Assembly (NCBI RefSeq): GCF_000284255.1
Contig: NC_017075.1
Span: forward strand, 4,092,001 to 4,156,000
Length of the DNA stretch: 64,000 nt
DNA from: Rubrivivax gelatinosus IL144
GTDB taxonomy: Bacteria > Pseudomonadota > Gammaproteobacteria > Burkholderiales > Burkholderiaceae_C
Reading direction: 5' to 3'
The first letter of the stretch is position 1, and every line of letters begins with the position of its first letter. The notes under the pieces were generated by a model, which ran no database searches, was not told the DNA's origin, and saw only the letters and a list, made by a program, of their open reading frames with translations. The position numbers and the translations under genes were made by a program. Below are positions 1 through 7,476 of the stretch, piece by piece.

Positions 1-1
1 C

Positions 2-3000
2 CTCGACGTCGTCTCCAGCTCGGCCCTGAGCCTCAACGGCGGCAGCATCCGGGACGGCGCCAACCAGGCGGCCATCCTGACGCTGCCGACCCCGGGCGCC
101 GCCGGCTCCCTGGGCGCCAACAAGGCGCTGGTGGTCGACGGCGTGCGCCCGCTCGCCAGCAGCATCACCGTCAGCGACACGGCGCTGCGCATCGGCGAGA
201 CGGCGACCGTCACCATCAGCTTCAGCGAGGCGGTCATCGGCCTGGACATCGCCGACTTCAGCGTGGCCAACGGCAGCCTCGCCGGCCTCAGCAGCAGCGA
301 TGGCGGCCTGACCTGGACGGCGACCTTCACCCCAGGCACCAACGTCAGCGATGCCAGCAATCTGATCACCCTCGACAACACCGGGGTGATGGACCAGGCG
401 GGCAACGCCGGCAGCGGCAGCACCGACTCGGGCAACTACGCCATCGACACCCAGCGGCCGACGGCCAGCATCGTGGTCGCCGACAACGCGCTGAAGGTCG
501 GCGAGACCAGCACCGTCACCATCACCTTCAACGAGGCGGTGACCGGGCTGACGACGGCGGACTTCCTGGTCGACAACGGCAGCCTCAGCGGCCTCGCGAC
601 CAGCGACGGCGGCGTCACCTGGACCGCGACGCTGACGCCGAGCGCCAGTGTCACCGACACCAGCAACCTGGTGACGCTGGACAACACCGGTGTGCAGGAC
701 CTGGCGGGCAACGCCGGCCTCGGCACCACCGACTCCAACAACTACGCCATCGACACCCAGCGCCCGACGGCCAGCATCGTGGTCGCCGACAGCGCGCTGA
801 AGGCCGGGCAGACCACGACGGTCACCATCAGCTTCAGCGAAGCCGTGACCGGGCTGAGCACGGCCGACTTCAGCGTCGCCAACGGCACGCTCACCGACCT
901 CGCCAGCAGCGACGGCGGCCTGACCTGGACCGCGACCCTGACGCCGGCGGCCGAGGTCGTCGACAGCACCAACCTCGTCACCCTGGACAACACCGGCGTG
1001 ACCGACCTGGCCGGCAACGCCGGCCAGGGCAGCACCGACTCCAACAACTACGCGCTCGAGACCACGCGGCCGACGGCCAGCATCGCCATCGCCGACAGCG
1101 CGCTGAAGATCGGCGAGACGACGACCGTCACGATCAGCTTCAGCGAAGCCGTCAGCGGCCTGACGACGGCGGACTTCACGGTGGCCAACGGCACGCTGAG
1201 CGACCTGGCCACCGCCGACGGCGGCCGCACCTGGACCGCCACGCTGACGCCCACCGCCGACGCCCAGGCCGGCAGCAACGTCATCACGCTCGACAACACC
1301 GGTTACGCCGACGCAGCCGGCAACACCGGCAGCGGCACGACGACGTCCGCCGGCTACGCCGTCGACACGCTGCGCCCGACGGCCAGCATCACGATCGCCG
1401 ACAGCGCGCTGAAGGCCGGCGAGACGAGCACCGTCACGATCAGCTTCAGCGAGGCGGTGAGCGGCCTGACGACCGCCGACTTCACGGTGGCCAACGGCAC
1501 GCTGAGCGGCCTGGCCTCCAGCGACGGCGGCATCACCTGGACGGCGACGCTGACGCCCGGCGCCGACTTGAGCGATGCGAGCAACGTCATCACGCTGGAC
1601 AACACCGGCGTCGCCGACGCCGCCGGCAACAGCGGCTCAGGCACGACGAACTCGGCGAACTACACGATCGACACGCAGCGGCCGACGGCCGGCATCGCCA
1701 TCGCCGACACGGCGCTGAAGGCCGGCGAGACGACGACCGTGACGATCAGCTTCAGCGAAGCCGTGAGCGGCCTGACGACGGCCGACTTCACGGTCGCCAA
1801 CGGCACGCTGAGCAACCTCGCCTCCAACGACGGCGGCCTCACCTGGACCGCGACGCTGACGCCCGGCGCCGACTTGAGCGACGCCAGCAACGTCATCACG
1901 CTGGACAACACCGGGTACACCGACGCAGCCGGCAACACCGGCACCGGCACGACGAGCTCGGCCAACTACGCGGTCGACACGCAGCGGCCGACGGCCAGCA
2001 TCGTCGTCGCCGACACCACGCTGACGGCCGGCGAGACGACGACCGTGACGATCAGCTTCGACGAGGCCGTCAGCGGCCTGACGACGGCGGACTTCACCGT
2101 CGCCAACGGCACGCTGAGCAACCTCGTCTCCAACGATGGCGGCCTGACCTGGACCGCCACGCTGACGCCCACCGCCGGCGCCCAGGCCGGCAGCAACCTC
2201 GTCACGCTGGACAACACCGGCTACACGGACGCCGCCGGCAACACCGGCACCGGCAGCACGCGCTCCAACGGCTACGCCGTCGACACGCTGGCACCGGCTG
2301 CGACAGGCCTCGTGCGCGCCGATCCCTCGCCCAGCAACGCCGACTCGCTGCGCTTCACGATCAGCTTCAGCGAAGCGGTCGCCGGCGTCGACGCCGCCGA
2401 CTTCGCGCTCGTCGCCACCGGCTCGGCGGGTGGCCGCATCGCCTCGGTCATCCAGGTCGACGCCAGCACCTACACGGTGCTCGTGGCCGACGTCAGCGGC
2501 GCCGGCAGCCTGAGCCTGGAGCTGCAGGGCGGCCCCGGCATCCGCGACGCCGCCGGCAATGCGCTCGTCGCCGGACTGCGTGGCGAGGCCTATGTCGTCG
2601 ACCGCGTCGCGCCGACGGTCGGTTCGGTGGGCCTGCCGTCCGACGGCCTCTACGGCAGCGGCCAGAAGCTGGACTTCAGCCTGCGCTTCAGCGAGGCCGT
2701 CGAGATCGACACGAGCCAGGGCTCGCCGCGGCTGGCGATCACGCTGCAGAGCGGCGCCACCGTGTACGCCGAGTACCAGGGCCTCACCGGCGGCGACACG
2801 CTGAGCTTCCGCTACACCGTGCAGCAGGGCCAGATGGCGCAGTCGGGCATCACGATCGCCGGGCTGCAGGCCAACGGCGCCGTCGTGCGCGATCTGCTCG
2901 GCAACCCGATGAACTCGGCCGCACTGCCGCCGGTGGACACCAGCGGCATCCGCGTCAGCGCGCCGGTGGTGCCGCAGCCGCCGGTGCCGACCCCACCCGA

Positions 3001-3838
3001 GGCCGAGACCGAACCGCCGGCACCGCCGCCGCCGGTCAGCCTGCCGTCCTACACCTATGGCAGTTCGACCACCGAAACCGGCGCCGGCCTTCCCGCCGAC
3101 GCCGGTCTGCACACGCTGGCCACCAACCCGGCGAGCACTGCCGGCCTGCCGACGACGCTGGCCGCCGGCCTGTCCGTCGGGCCCTCGGCCCCGCGCAACG
3201 ACGGCTCGCCCGGCACGGCGCCGGGTGGACTCGCGGGCGACGGCAGCGACAGCCGCTACGCCAACCCGCTGCCGCCGGCCCCAGGCCTGAACGCTCTGCC
3301 CGACCTGGGCAGCCGCAGCTTCGTCGCCGGCCAGCCTTTCAGCTACACGCTGCCGCGCGACACCTTCTTCAGCGCCGACCCCGGCGCCGCGCTGACGCTC
3401 AGCGCGCGCATGAGCGACGGCCGGCCGCTGCCCGACTGGCTGCGTTTCGACCCGGTGACCGGCACGCTGTCGGGCGAGCCGCCGCGCGGCTGGCAGGGCC
3501 GGATCGAAGTCGAGGTCATCGCCCGCGACGCCAAGGGCAACCAGGCGGTGACGCGCGTGCGGCTCGACGATGCCGCACGCGGCGACACCGCCCCGCGCGA
3601 CAAGACCGTGCCGCAGCGCAGCGGCCAGGCCGAGCCCGGTGCCGACGCCGCCGCCCTGGCGGCGCTGGCCGGACTGCCGGCCCCCGAGCCCGAGGCCCCG
3701 CCGCTGGGCAAGCCCTCGCTGTCCAGCCAGTTCGAGCGTTTCGGCCGCCACGCCCGCCAGGCCGAAGCGGCGCAGCTGCTGCACCACCTTCAGAAGCAAA
3801 CCGCGGCCGCCCCCGCGCGCGAAGCCCACCATGTCTGA
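2..3838 (+). CDS. Giant Ig-like repeat exoprotein/adhesin, 3' part (5' end outside window)
   Basis: The frame is open from base 2, so the start lies upstream; 1278 codons are visible. From about base 146 there are seven tandem Ig-like units of ~102 residues, each beginning with an RPTAS-like strand and carrying the motifs FSEAV, ADF, WTATLTP and LDNTG. Two or three diverged units of the same kind follow (to ~2940), then a Pro-rich linker (~2965-3050), a Gly/Ala/Pro-rich stretch, and a putative Ig/cadherin-like (He_PIG type) domain at ~3300-3570 with the core LPDWLRFDPVTGTLSGEPP. The last ~90 residues are Ala/Pro/Gln-rich. Such repeats are typical of BapA-like biofilm adhesins. No RTX calcium-binding nonapeptides are visible, so a classical type I signal is not supported. 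The stop overlaps the downstream TolC-like start by 8 bases, tying it to the export genes. Cell-surface adhesion is inferred. Confidence 0.88.
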   Translation, partial: LDVVSSSALSLNGGSIRDGANQAAILTLPTPGAAGSLGANKALVVDGVRPLASSITVSDTALRIGETATVTISFSEAVIGLDIADFSVANGSLAGLSSSDGGLTWTATFTPGTNVSDASNLITLDNTGVMDQAGNAGSGSTDSGNYAIDTQRPTASIVVADNALKVGETSTVTITFNEAVTGLTTADFLVDNGSLSGLATSDGGVTWTATLTPSASVTDTSNLVTLDNTGVQDLAGNAGLGTTDSNNYAIDTQRPTASIVVADSALKAGQTTTVTISFSEAVTGLSTADFSVANGTLTDLASSDGGLTWTATLTPAAEVVDSTNLVTLDNTGVTDLAGNAGQGSTDSNNYALETTRPTASIAIADSALKIGETTTVTISFSEAVSGLTTADFTVANGTLSDLATADGGRTWTATLTPTADAQAGSNVITLDNTGYADAAGNTGSGTTTSAGYAVDTLRPTASITIADSALKAGETSTVTISFSEAVSGLTTADFTVANGTLSGLASSDGGITWTATLTPGADLSDASNVITLDNTGVADAAGNSGSGTTNSANYTIDTQRPTAGIAIADTALKAGETTTVTISFSEAVSGLTTADFTVANGTLSNLASNDGGLTWTATLTPGADLSDASNVITLDNTGYTDAAGNTGTGTTSSANYAVDTQRPTASIVVADTTLTAGETTTVTISFDEAVSGLTTADFTVANGTLSNLVSNDGGLTWTATLTPTAGAQAGSNLVTLDNTGYTDAAGNTGTGSTRSNGYAVDTLAPAATGLVRADPSPSNADSLRFTISFSEAVAGVDAADFALVATGSAGGRIASVIQVDASTYTVLVADVSGAGSLSLELQGGPGIRDAAGNALVAGLRGEAYVVDRVAPTVGSVGLPSDGLYGSGQKLDFSLRFSEAVEIDTSQGSPRLAITLQSGATVYAEYQGLTGGDTLSFRYTVQQGQMAQSGITIAGLQANGAVVRDLLGNPMNSAALPPVDTSGIRVSAPVVPQPPVPTPPEAETEPPAPPPPVSLPSYTYGSSTTETGAGLPADAGLHTLATNPASTAGLPTTLAAGLSVGPSAPRNDGSPGTAPGGLAGDGSDSRYANPLPPAPGLNALPDLGSRSFVAGQPFSYTLPRDTFFSADPGAALTLSARMSDGRPLPDWLRFDPVTGTLSGEPPRGWQGRIEVEVIARDAKGNQAVTRVRLDDAARGDTAPRDKTVPQRSGQAEPGADAAALAALAGLPAPEPEAPPLGKPSLSSQFERFGRHARQAEAAQLLHHLQKQTAAAPAREAHHV
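146..2290 (+). repeat. Seven tandem Ig-like units of about 306 bp
   Basis: Unit starts (Arg codon of the RPxAS motif) fall at 146, 455, 761, 1067, 1373, 1679 and 1985. The first interval is 309 bp and the following ones are 306 bp. Units 3 to 7 are the most alike at the DNA level, suggesting recent amplification or homogenisation inside the gene. Confidence 0.9.
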
Positions 3839-5381
3839 CGACCAAACCCTCCGGATGACCGCCCCAGCCACGGCCGCCCCGCGCCGCCGCCCGCGCCTGC
3901 CGGCGCGCACGCTGACCGCCCTGGCCGCCGGCAGCGTGCTGGCCGGCTGTGCCGTGCAACCGGTGCCGATGACCAGCGACGAAGCGCGCGCGGCGCTGGC
4001 CGAACAGCGCAGCGTCATGTTCGCCGACCAGCCGGCGCTGGAAGCGCCGCTGACGCTGGAAGAAGCCGCCGCCCGCACGCTCAAGTACAACCTGGACCAC
4101 CGCGTCAAGCTGATGGAGCAGGCGCTGTCGCAGCGCCAGCTCGACCTCGCGAGCTTCGACCTGCTGCCCAAGCTGGCGGCCGACGCCGGCTACTCGTGGC
4201 GCAGCAACGAACGCGCCTCGTCCTCGCGTGACCTGGTCACCGGCGAGCAGTCGCTGGTGCCCTCGACCTCATCCGAACGCGTGCACGACACCGCCGGCCT
4301 GACGCTCAGCTGGAACGTGCTCGATTTCGGCGTCAGCTACTACGGCGCCAAGCAGCAGGCCGACCGCGTGCTGGTCATGCGGGAGCGCCGCCGCAAGGTG
4401 GTGCACCAGCTGATGCAGCAGCTGCGCCAGGCCTACTGGCAGGCCGTCGGCGCGCAGCAGGTCGAAGGCAAGATCCAGCCGCTGCTGGAGATGACACGCA
4501 GCGCGCTGGCCGACTCGCGCCGCATCGAGCGCGAGAAGCTGCTGCCGCCGCTGGAGGCGCTGAACTACCAGCGCCAGCTGCTGGAGCTGGTGCGCCAGCT
4601 CGAGGCCGTGCGCGACGAGCTCGCCCAGGCCAAGCCGCGGCTGGCGGCGATGATGAACGTCGCACCCAGCCTGCCGTTCACGCTGGCCGCGCCCGAGGCG
4701 CTGCCGCTGCCGCGCCTGGCCGTCGAGCCCGCGGCGATGGAAGAGACCGCGCTGCTGCAGCGCCCGGAGATGGTCGAGGCCGGCTACCAGGAACGCATCA
4801 GCCTGCTCGAGACGAAGAAGGCGCTGGCGCGCGTGCTGCCGGGCGTCAGCATCGAGCTCGGCGCGCAGTACGACAACGACAGCTACCTCGTGAACAACAG
4901 CTGGCGCGAGACCGGCCTGCGCGTCAGCTGGAACCTGCTGAACCTGCTCAACTACGGCAACATCCGCGACGCCGCGCAGGCCCAGCACGAGATCGCACGC
5001 CAGCAGCGCCTGGCGCTCTCGATGGCGGTGCTGACCCAGGTGCACATCGCCTACCGCGACCTGCAGGGCCGGCAGCGCCAGTACGAGCTCGCCGACGAGC
5101 TGAACCAGGTCGACCAGGGCATCCTGGAGCACACGCGCAACGCCGCCGCCGCCAGCGCGCAAGGCCAGCTCGCGGCGATCCGCGCGCAGGCCGGCGCCGT
5201 GATGTCCGAGCTGCGCCTGTACCAGAGCTACGGCGCGCTGCAGAACGCCTACGGCCAGATGCTGATGACGCTGGGCCAGGATCCGCTGCCCGACACCCTG
5301 CCCGCGCACGACCTGGCGACGCTGCGCGCGGCGTTCGCCGAACGTGAACGGCAAGCGCAGCCCGCCCAGAAACAGCCTTGA
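3831..5381 (+). CDS. TolC-family outer-membrane efflux lipoprotein
   Basis: 516 residues if read from the ATG that overlaps the end of the adhesin gene (ATGTCTGA). A basic N-terminus leads to a hydrophobic segment and the lipobox LAGC (Cys40), so the mature protein should be a lipid-anchored outer-membrane protein. The Met at residue 9 is an alternative start giving a shorter signal. The rest has the long alternating helices of TolC/OprM proteins (for example Gln/Arg/Glu-rich stretches around residues 190-260 and 390-480) and short beta-hairpin segments. The family forms trimeric channels spanning the outer membrane and periplasm. Its position between a giant exoprotein and three adaptor-like genes suggests it is the exit duct for that exoprotein (inference). 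Its stop codon overlaps the next start by one base (TGATG). Confidence 0.9.
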   Translation: MSDDQTLRMTAPATAAPRRRPRLPARTLTALAAGSVLAGCAVQPVPMTSDEARAALAEQRSVMFADQPALEAPLTLEEAAARTLKYNLDHRVKLMEQALSQRQLDLASFDLLPKLAADAGYSWRSNERASSSRDLVTGEQSLVPSTSSERVHDTAGLTLSWNVLDFGVSYYGAKQQADRVLVMRERRRKVVHQLMQQLRQAYWQAVGAQQVEGKIQPLLEMTRSALADSRRIEREKLLPPLEALNYQRQLLELVRQLEAVRDELAQAKPRLAAMMNVAPSLPFTLAAPEALPLPRLAVEPAAMEETALLQRPEMVEAGYQERISLLETKKALARVLPGVSIELGAQYDNDSYLVNNSWRETGLRVSWNLLNLLNYGNIRDAAQAQHEIARQQRLALSMAVLTQVHIAYRDLQGRQRQYELADELNQVDQGILEHTRNAAAASAQGQLAAIRAQAGAVMSELRLYQSYGALQNAYGQMLMTLGQDPLPDTLPAHDLATLRAAFAERERQAQPAQKQP

Positions 5382-6148
5382 TGCCGATGATCCCCTGCCG
5401 TACCGCCGCCGTCGTGCTGGCGTTGTGCACCGGCGCTGCCGCCCAGGCCCAGGGCGGCGGCAAGAACTTCGCCGAACCCGACCGCGACGGCCGCATCCGC
5501 ACCCAGCTCGCCGCACGCGAGACGGCGGTCGTCTCCAGCGAGCTGAACGCCAGGATCGCGCGCCTGCCGCTGAAGGAAGGCGACGCGTTCCGCGCCGGCC
5601 AGACGCTGGTCGCCTTCGACTGCTCGCTGTTCGAGTCGCAGTTGCGCAAGGCCGAGGCCAGCCACGAGGCGGCGCGCAAGCTGCTGGCCGTCAACCAGCG
5701 CCTGGCCGAGCTGAACTCGGCCGGCCGGCTGGAAGTCGAGCAGGCCGAGGCCAAGGTCAAGGAGAGCGCCGCCGAGGCCGCCTACGTGCGCGCCACGGTC
5801 GCCAAGTGCAGCATCGGCGCGCCGTTCGCCGGCCGCGTGGCCAGGCGCCTGGCCACCGCCTCCGAGTTCGCGACGCCGGGCAAGCCGCTGCTGGAGATCG
5901 TCGACAGCGGCCCGCCCGAGCTGCAGCTCATCGTGCCCTCGCGCTGGCTGGCCAAGCTGAAGGTCGGCAGCGCCTTCAGCGTCAGCGTCGACGAACTCGG
6001 CCAGAGCTTCCCGGCCAAGGTCGTGCGCCTGGGCGCGCGCATCGACCCGGTGAGCCAGTCGGTGGCGATCACCGGGCAGATCGTCGGCCAGCATCCGGGC
6101 CTGCTGCCGGGCATGAGCGGCTGGGCCAGCTTCACCGGGCTGCAGTGA
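5381..6148 (+). CDS. HlyD-type periplasmic adaptor (membrane fusion protein), small
   Basis: 255 residues from the ATG that shares a base with the upstream stop; a TTG one codon earlier is also possible. A cleavable signal peptide is visible (hydrophobic residues 9-20, AQA then QGG). The mature part has a barrel-sandwich (lipoyl-like) half before a helical hairpin, the Ala/Glu-rich hairpin (~residues 85-135), the second lipoyl half with the APFAGRV motif, and a beta-barrel domain ending at PGLLPGMSG. This is the layout of RND/HlyD-type adaptors, although it is short for the family. It most likely bridges the inner-membrane partner to the TolC-like duct. It lacks an N-terminal membrane anchor and so is probably a soluble periplasmic ring component, in contrast to the next gene, which has one. 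Confidence 0.85.
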   Translation: MPMIPCRTAAVVLALCTGAAAQAQGGGKNFAEPDRDGRIRTQLAARETAVVSSELNARIARLPLKEGDAFRAGQTLVAFDCSLFESQLRKAEASHEAARKLLAVNQRLAELNSAGRLEVEQAEAKVKESAAEAAYVRATVAKCSIGAPFAGRVARRLATASEFATPGKPLLEIVDSGPPELQLIVPSRWLAKLKVGSAFSVSVDELGQSFPAKVVRLGARIDPVSQSVAITGQIVGQHPGLLPGMSGWASFTGLQ

Positions 6149-7476
6149 ACCAGGATCCGGCCGTCCAGGCCTTGCTGGGCCTGCTGCAGCTCGCACGCCG
6201 CGCCCGCGAGGCGGCCAGCGTCGAGGCCCTGGGCTTCGTCGTCGTCAACGAGACGCTGAACCTGCTGCCCTACCGCCAGGCCGCGCTGTGGAGCGAGGCC
6301 GGTCTGGGCCGCGTCGTCGCCGTCTCCGGGCTGCCGCAGGTGGACCCGAACGCGCCCTATCTGCAGTGGCTCGGCCGGCTGTGCCGGGCCCTGGCCAAGA
6401 CCCGGGAGCCGGCCGCGCTGGACGCCGCGACCGCACCCGCGGGCTGCGGCGCCGACTGGGCCGAATGGCTGCCGCCGCACGCGCTGTGGCTGCCGCTGTC
6501 GGGCCACGGCGAGCAGCTCGACGGCGGCCTGCTGCTGGCGCGCGAGACGCCGTTCGGCGAGCACGAGCGCGCGACGCTGACCGAGCTCGCCCACGCCTAC
6601 GGCCACGCGCTGGCGAGCTTCCGCCCGCGCGAGCATCTGGGCGCGCGGCTGAAGACCGTGCTGCGCCCGGGCAGGACCCAGCGCCGCGTGCTCGTCGGCC
6701 TGGCGCTGGCGAGCCTGATCCCGGTACGGCTGACGGTGCTGGCGCCGGCCGAGGTCGCCTCGCGCGAACCCTTCCTGGTGCGGGCGCCGCTGGACGGCGT
6801 CATCGAGCGTTTCCACGTCCGCCCCGACCAGGCGGTGCAGGCCGGCAGCCCGCTGTTCGACCTGGACACCGCGGCGCTGCAGACACGCCGCGCGGTGGCC
6901 CAGCGTGCGCACGACACGGCGCTGGAGGAGTACCGCCAGTCGGCGCAGCTCGCCGTCACCGACGACAAGGGCCGGCTCAAGCTCGGCCAGGCGCGCGGCG
7001 AGCTCGACCAGCGGGCGCTGGAGCTGCGCTACCTGTCGGAACAGCTGGAGCGTGTGCAGGTCAAGGCCGAGCGTGCCGGCGTCGCGGTGTTCGGCGACGT
7101 CAACGACTGGCAGGGCAAGACGGTGGCGATCGGCGAGAAGGTGATGCTGCTGGCCGACCCGGCCAAGGTCGAACTCGTCGCCCGGATGCCGGCGGCCGAG
7201 CAGATCCTGCTGGCCCCCGGCGAGACCGTCACGCTCTACCCCGACGCCAGCCCGACCGAGGCCTACGACGCACGCATCGTCGGCGTGTCCTACAGCGCCG
7301 AGCCCACCGAGCAGGGCGTGCTGGCCTACCGCGTGCGCGCCGAGTTCGCCGCCGGCCAGCCGCTGCCGCGGCTGGGGCTGCGCGGCACGGCGCGGCTGTC
7401 GGGCCCTTGGGTGCCGTTCGCCTACTACGCGCTGCGCCGGCCGATCGCCGCCACGCGCCAGTGGCTGGGCTGGTGA
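6145..7476 (+). CDS. Membrane-anchored HlyD-like adaptor with GAF-like cytosolic N-terminal domain
   Basis: 443 residues from a GTG in a GTGA overlap with the previous gene. Residues ~1-170 are a soluble alpha/beta module resembling a GAF domain (conserved-looking NETLNLLPYRQAALW strand). A single membrane segment follows at ~182-200. Next come a lipoyl-type half domain (~205-245, LVRAPLDGVIERF), a helical region (~245-310), the second half, and a beta-barrel ending in a final conserved FAYYALRRP segment. An HlyD-type adaptor with a cytosolic sensory-like head is unusual; the family normally has only a short N-terminal tail. The head could sense a ligand or dock the export substrate (inference). 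The GAF assignment is by eye and moderate; the adaptor call is firm. Confidence 0.8.
   Translation: MNQDPAVQALLGLLQLARRAREAASVEALGFVVVNETLNLLPYRQAALWSEAGLGRVVAVSGLPQVDPNAPYLQWLGRLCRALAKTREPAALDAATAPAGCGADWAEWLPPHALWLPLSGHGEQLDGGLLLARETPFGEHERATLTELAHAYGHALASFRPREHLGARLKTVLRPGRTQRRVLVGLALASLIPVRLTVLAPAEVASREPFLVRAPLDGVIERFHVRPDQAVQAGSPLFDLDTAALQTRRAVAQRAHDTALEEYRQSAQLAVTDDKGRLKLGQARGELDQRALELRYLSEQLERVQVKAERAGVAVFGDVNDWQGKTVAIGEKVMLLADPAKVELVARMPAAEQILLAPGETVTLYPDASPTEAYDARIVGVSYSAEPTEQGVLAYRVRAEFAAGQPLPRLGLRGTARLSGPWVPFAYYALRRPIAATRQWLGW

Noticed and set aside
2..3838. Possible RTX/type I secreted adhesin
   Set aside because: No GGxGxDxxx nonapeptides or typical C-terminal type I signal are visible; the Ig-like repeats alone do not prove that route.
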